Shown: one piece after another, positions 61,154 through 64,000 of the stretch | Layout of the letters: each line of letters begins with the position of its first letter | How positions within the stretch are numbered: position 1 is the first letter of the stretch | NCBI RefSeq assembly: GCF_002343915.1 | Contig: NZ_NETK01000001.1 | Location: 5,842,001 to 5,906,000, forward strand | DNA length: 64,000 nucleotides | Source: Nannocystis exedens | GTDB lineage: Bacteria > Myxococcota_A > Polyangia > Nannocystales > Nannocystaceae | Direction of reading: 5' to 3' | The notes under the pieces: model-generated | What the model was told of the DNA's origin: nothing | What the model saw: only the letters and a program-made list of their open reading frames with translations | Databases searched by the model: none | Translations under genes and position numbers: made by a program

Positions 61154-62415
61154 CCGGCGACCTGCTGCTGCGCGCGGCGGCGCGGGTGTACACGCTCGCG
61201 GATGGCCCGAAGGACAGGCCGCGCGCCGGCGCCGAGATGGCCGCGCTCGGGGTGCGCGAGGGCTGGAGCGTGGTCGTGCGCGGGGGGACGATCGCCTGGG
61301 CCGGGCCCGACGCCGAACTCACCGCCGACAAGGTGCCGGCCGGCGCGGCCGAGCTCGACTGCCGCGGCCGCGCGCTGCTGCCGGGCCTGGTCGACAGCCA
61401 CACGCACCTGGTGTGGGGCGGCGACCGCAAGGACGAGCTCGAGATGCGGCTCGCCGGCGCCGACTACGAGGCGATCTTCGCCGCCGGCGGCGGGATTCTT
61501 TCAAGTGTGCGCAAGACTCGCGAGCGCGACGACGCGGCGCTGCTGAGCGAGAGCATGGCCCGCCTGGGGCGCATGCTGCGGGCCGGGACCACGGCGGTCG
61601 AGATCAAGAGCGGCTACGGCCTCGACCTCGACACCGAGCTGCGCCAGCTCCGGGTCGCGCGGCGCCTGGCCGAAGAGACAGGTGTCCGCGTGGTCACGAC
61701 CTGCCTGGCCGCGCACGCGCTGCCGGCCGAGCTGCGCGACCGGCCGGAGGGGCGCCAGGAGTTCGTCCGCCGGGTGTGCGACGAGGTGCTGCCGGCGGCG
61801 GCGGCGGCGGGCCTGGCCGACTTCTGCGACGTGTTCTGCGACCGCGGGGCGTTCACGCCGGAGGAGACGCGGCAGATCTTGGTCCGCGCCCGCGCGCTGG
61901 GGCTGCCGATCCGCCTGCACGCCAACGAGTTCGGCCACACCGGCGGGGCCCTGCTGGCGGCCGAGTTCGGCGCCCGCTCGGCCGACCACCTGCTCCACCT
62001 CGACGACGGCGAGCGGGCCGCGCTGCGCGACGCCGGCGTCGTCGCCACGCTGCTGCCCGGCACCTCGCTCGTGCTCGGCAAGGGGTTCGCCGACGGCCGC
62101 GCGCTGGTCAAGGCGGGCGTGCCGGTGGCGGTGGCGACCGACTGCAACCCGGGCTCGTGCGCGCTCGAGTCGCTGTCGATGGTGCTGGCGCTGGCGTGCT
62201 ACGGCAACCGGCTGTCGCCGGCCGAGGCGCTGACGGCGACGACCCACAACGCCGCGGCCTCGCTGGGCCTGCACGGCGAGCGCGGCCGCGTCGAGGTCGG
62301 GCTCGCCGGCGACCTCGTGCTGCTGGCGACGGACGACGTCCGCGACCTCGTGTACCACGCCGGCTCGCCGCTCATCGATGCGGTGGTCCACGCCGGACGC
62401 CTGGTCGCGCGCTGA
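61150..62415 (+). CDS. hutI: Imidazolonepropionase
   Basis: 421 residues, starting at the ATG overlapping the hutU stop. Amidohydrolase motifs in order: LVDSHTHLVWGGDR (two metal His), EIKSGYGLDLDTE, HANEFGHTGG, SADHLLH and ATDCNPGS (metal Asp). It opens the imidazolone ring to N-formimino-glutamate. Palindrome-like stretches at about 61204 (GGCCCGAAGGACAGGCC) and 61674 are read in frame, in a variable N-terminal loop and in a helix. There is no terminator-like hairpin after the stop. Confidence 0.96.
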   Translation: MTGDLLLRAAARVYTLADGPKDRPRAGAEMAALGVREGWSVVVRGGTIAWAGPDAELTADKVPAGAAELDCRGRALLPGLVDSHTHLVWGGDRKDELEMRLAGADYEAIFAAGGGILSSVRKTRERDDAALLSESMARLGRMLRAGTTAVEIKSGYGLDLDTELRQLRVARRLAEETGVRVVTTCLAAHALPAELRDRPEGRQEFVRRVCDEVLPAAAAAGLADFCDVFCDRGAFTPEETRQILVRARALGLPIRLHANEFGHTGGALLAAEFGARSADHLLHLDDGERAALRDAGVVATLLPGTSLVLGKGFADGRALVKAGVPVAVATDCNPGSCALESLSMVLALACYGNRLSPAEALTATTHNAAASLGLHGERGRVEVGLAGDLVLLATDDVRDLVYHAGSPLIDAVVHAGRLVAR

Positions 62416-62436
62416 CGGCCGAGTCTGGCCCCGGCG

Positions 62437-62451
62437 CGCAAAAATTTTGCG
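62437..62451. promoter_or_regulatory. AT-rich palindrome upstream of hsp20
   Basis: CGCAAAA-a-TTTTGCG, perfect seven-base arms around one base, between hutI and hsp20, about 54 bases before the hsp20 start. Candidate operator or promoter element; the regulator is not known. Confidence 0.4.
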
Positions 62452-62504
62452 TTTGCGACCCACCAGGTCCGGCCCATGGTTCTCCGCGCTGAGGAGAGAT
62501 GATC

Positions 62505-62975
62505 ATGTCGCTGCTCCCGTGGAAGAAGAACCAACCTGCCAGCAACTTGATGTCGACGCAGGCGCAGATGTCGCCGTTCCAGCAGGACATGCACCGCATG
62601 TTCGACCGCGTGTTCGGCCGCTTCCCCCTCGGCTTCGAACAGGTCGGCAACTACCCGACGCTCAGCGTCAGCGACTGCGGTGACTCGGTGATGGTGCGCG
62701 CCGAGGTCCCCGGCCTCGACGCCAAGGACGTCGAGCTCACCGTCGAGGGCAACATCTTGACCCTGCGCGGCGAGAAGCGCGAGGAGACGCGCGACGAGAA
62801 CGAGAACTACTTTTACCACGAGCGCAGCTTCGGCTCGTTCATCCGTCGCATCGAGCTGCCGTGCCACGTCGACTCGAACAACGCCGACGCCCACCTCGAG
62901 AAGGGCGTGCTCACCCTCAAGATGCCGAAGATCGTCGGCGAGAGCTGCCGGACGATCAAGATCCAGGACAGCTAG
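62505..62975 (+). CDS. Small heat-shock protein, Hsp20/alpha-crystallin family
   Basis: 156 residues from the ATG at 62505; it has AGGAG eight bases upstream, better placed than for the ATG at 62499. The alpha-crystallin domain spans about 50-145: YPTLSVSDCGDSVMVRAEVP, GLDAKDVELTVEGNILTLRG and the FGSFIRRIELP strand; AHLEKGVLTLKMPK is the conserved A-x-..-nGVL.l.lPK motif. The N-terminal part is Met/Gln-rich (MSTQAQMSPFQQDMHRMF). It would hold unfolded proteins for refolding by other chaperones, including ClpB. Confidence 0.95.
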   Translation: MSLLPWKKNQPASNLMSTQAQMSPFQQDMHRMFDRVFGRFPLGFEQVGNYPTLSVSDCGDSVMVRAEVPGLDAKDVELTVEGNILTLRGEKREETRDENENYFYHERSFGSFIRRIELPCHVDSNNADAHLEKGVLTLKMPKIVGESCRTIKIQDS

Positions 62976-62983
62976 GACGCACC

Positions 62984-63044
62984 GAGGGACATGTCCTTGA
63001 AGGCATGCTCGATGCAGCATGCCCGGCGGGACATGTCCCTGACA
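62984..63044. repeat. Multi-hairpin palindromic cluster between convergent genes
   Basis: GGGACATGTCC-ttgaa-GGCATGCTCGATGCAGCATGCCC-ggcg-GGACATGTCCC: three nested or adjacent dyads filling the gap between the hsp20 stop and the stop of the minus-strand gene. Confidence 0.7.
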
Positions 63045-63752
63045 TCAGCCGATCTGGACCTCGGTGAAGTACTCGCGCGTGACCAGGTGCGACTTGCTGT
63101 CGACCATGAACACGTGGGCGCGGCCGACGTGGCCGTCGAAGTCGACCAGCAGCCACACCTCGATCGCCCAGTGCTTGCTCTGGGCCAGGCAGGGCGGGGT
63201 CCAGCCGATCACCACCGGCGGGCCGAGGTTGTCGTGGCTGCGCTCCCGCATCGAGCGCTCGTAGCTGGGGCTCGCGCGCACGGCCGCGACCGCCTCGCGG
63301 GCGACCGACTGGTGGACGCCCTTGCGCCAGTCGCTGAAGAACCGCAGGTCGCCGACCTCGTGGTTGCCGGGCCGCAGGACCGCGACGTACGACTCGCTGG
63401 CGTCGACGTCGGCGTAGTCGGGCACGTCGAACTCCGGGTAGAGGTTGCCGGAGTCGATCTCGCGGTCGCGGGCCTTGAGCGCGCTCTCGATCGCGCCGGC
63501 CTCGCGGTCGGTGTACGACAGGTACAGCCGCAGCACCGCGGCGTCGCTCGGCAGGCGGTGGTCCCAGTCGAGCACCGCGTGGCACTGGGCGTAACGGCGG
63601 TCGCCGAACGCGACCAGCTCGGGCAGCGAGGCGGCCAGGCGGCGGCGCTGGTCGGGGGTCGGCGCCAGGCCCTGCTGGGCCAGGCGGACGTGGACCTTCA
63701 GGCGCTGGAGCACCGCGGCGCGGACGAGGGCTGGGTCGTCGGGTTTGCTCAT
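63045..63752 (-). CDS. Conserved-looking protein of unknown function, coupled to hisG
   Basis: 235 residues. A helical first half (RAAVLQRLKVHVRLAQQGLA, PELVAFGDRRYAQCHAVLDW) and a beta-rich second half (ESYVAVLRPGNHEVGDLRFF, KHWAIEVWLLVDFDGHVGRA). No signal peptide or known motifs. It overlaps the hisG stop by four bases (ATGA), so it is the next gene of that operon. A link to histidine biosynthesis is only suggested by position. Confidence 0.7.
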   Translation of the reverse strand: MSKPDDPALVRAAVLQRLKVHVRLAQQGLAPTPDQRRRLAASLPELVAFGDRRYAQCHAVLDWDHRLPSDAAVLRLYLSYTDREAGAIESALKARDREIDSGNLYPEFDVPDYADVDASESYVAVLRPGNHEVGDLRFFSDWRKGVHQSVAREAVAAVRASPSYERSMRERSHDNLGPPVVIGWTPPCLAQSKHWAIEVWLLVDFDGHVGRAHVFMVDSKSHLVTREYFTEVQIG

Positions 63753-64000
63753 GCGGTCCCTTCCGACCCGGTGGGTCGAGCGGCAGTGCGAGCGGAGGAG
63801 CCGGGCCCGTCGGTCGCGAGCGCGTCACGGAGGGCGGCGATGAGCGCGGTGATGGGCGCCTGCTTGAGCTTGAGGCTGGCCGGGTGCACGATGAGCCGGC
63901 TTGTCACGTACAGGATGGTCTCGACCTCCCGCAAGTTATTTTGCCGGAGCGTCTCGCCGCTCTCCACCAGATCGACGATCTGGTCCGACAGGCCGGTGAT
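63749..64000 (-). CDS. hisG: ATP phosphoribosyltransferase, C-terminal part (5' end outside window)
   Basis: The minus frame is open from 64000. It reads ITGLSDQIVDLVESGETLRQ, then NNLREVETILYVTSRLIVHP and ASLKLKQAPITALIAALR, the conserved ADAIVDLvetG.TL..NgL.e.e.i...tsrLi.N pattern of HisG. A Ser/Thr/Gly-rich tail follows. The visible part fits the short (HisZ-dependent) or long form; the end after the last helix favours no extra C-terminal ACT-like domain. It would make PR-ATP, the first step of histidine synthesis. Confidence 0.88.
   Translation of the reverse strand: MTGLSDQIVDLVESGETLRQNNLREVETILYVTSRLIVHPASLKLKQAPITALIAALRDALATDGPGSSARTAARPTGSEGTA

Overview
The window is high-GC DNA with the look of a predatory delta-proteobacterium in the Myxococcota, most like the Nannocystis/Polyangia side. 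The reasons are gene content and style: many lipoproteins with Thr/Gly/Asp-rich linkers after the lipobox, a MYXO-CTERM-like C-terminus, a Ser/Thr kinase with TPRs, caspase-like proteases, FHA/SpoIIE and STAS regulators, and FG-GAP and VWA surface proteins. No rRNA, tRNA, CRISPR array, transposase or integrase gene was seen.

Layout. 1-9.7 kb: end of a LysR regulator, a large carboxypeptidase-regulatory-repeat/PDZ membrane protein, a GFA protein divergent from an AraC regulator, a methyltransferase, a second AraC regulator and two lipoproteins. 9.7-13.4 kb: a cytochrome P450 cluster (P450, TetR, [3Fe-4S] ferredoxin, ferredoxin reductase) abutting a truncated serine protease. 13.4-20.1 kb: repeats, a secreted protein, a kinase-TPR protein and a CAP-domain surface protein. 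20.8-24.3 kb: a tight operon of lipoprotein, ECF sigma factor, zinc-finger anti-sigma-like protein and caspase. 24.6-28.3 kb: a MerC-like protein, a tandem repeat and a Lys/Ala-rich (histone H1-like) gene split in two by a 1.7-kb mosaic of gene fragments. 28.4-37.9 kb: PAS-STAS protein, FHA-SpoIIE phosphatase, TPR/aspartyl-protease-fold lipoprotein, LPG-synthase-like membrane protein and ClpB. 38.1-50.7 kb: thioredoxin-TPR lipoprotein, VWA lipoproteins, adenosine deaminase, STAS plus V4R-like pair, a giant lipoprotein, a YhhN protein and a frameshifted BNR protein. 51-64 kb: a MerR regulator with a recognisable operator, a second caspase-like lipoprotein, a TIGR03032-like protein, an FG-GAP lipoprotein, another VWA lipoprotein, hutU-hutI, Hsp20, and an operon with the end of hisG.

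The most unusual signal is a family of short imperfect palindromes built from CATGTCC/GGACATG or CTGTCC/GGACAG arms around a loop of about 4 bases. More than 30 copies are visible. Multi-hairpin copies sit at gene 3' ends, often between convergent genes; single copies lie inside reading frames without breaking them, and some supply stop codons or a ribosome-binding site. Four unrelated tandem-repeat arrays also sit at gene ends. The second standout is the split Lys/Ala-rich gene with its mosaic insert.
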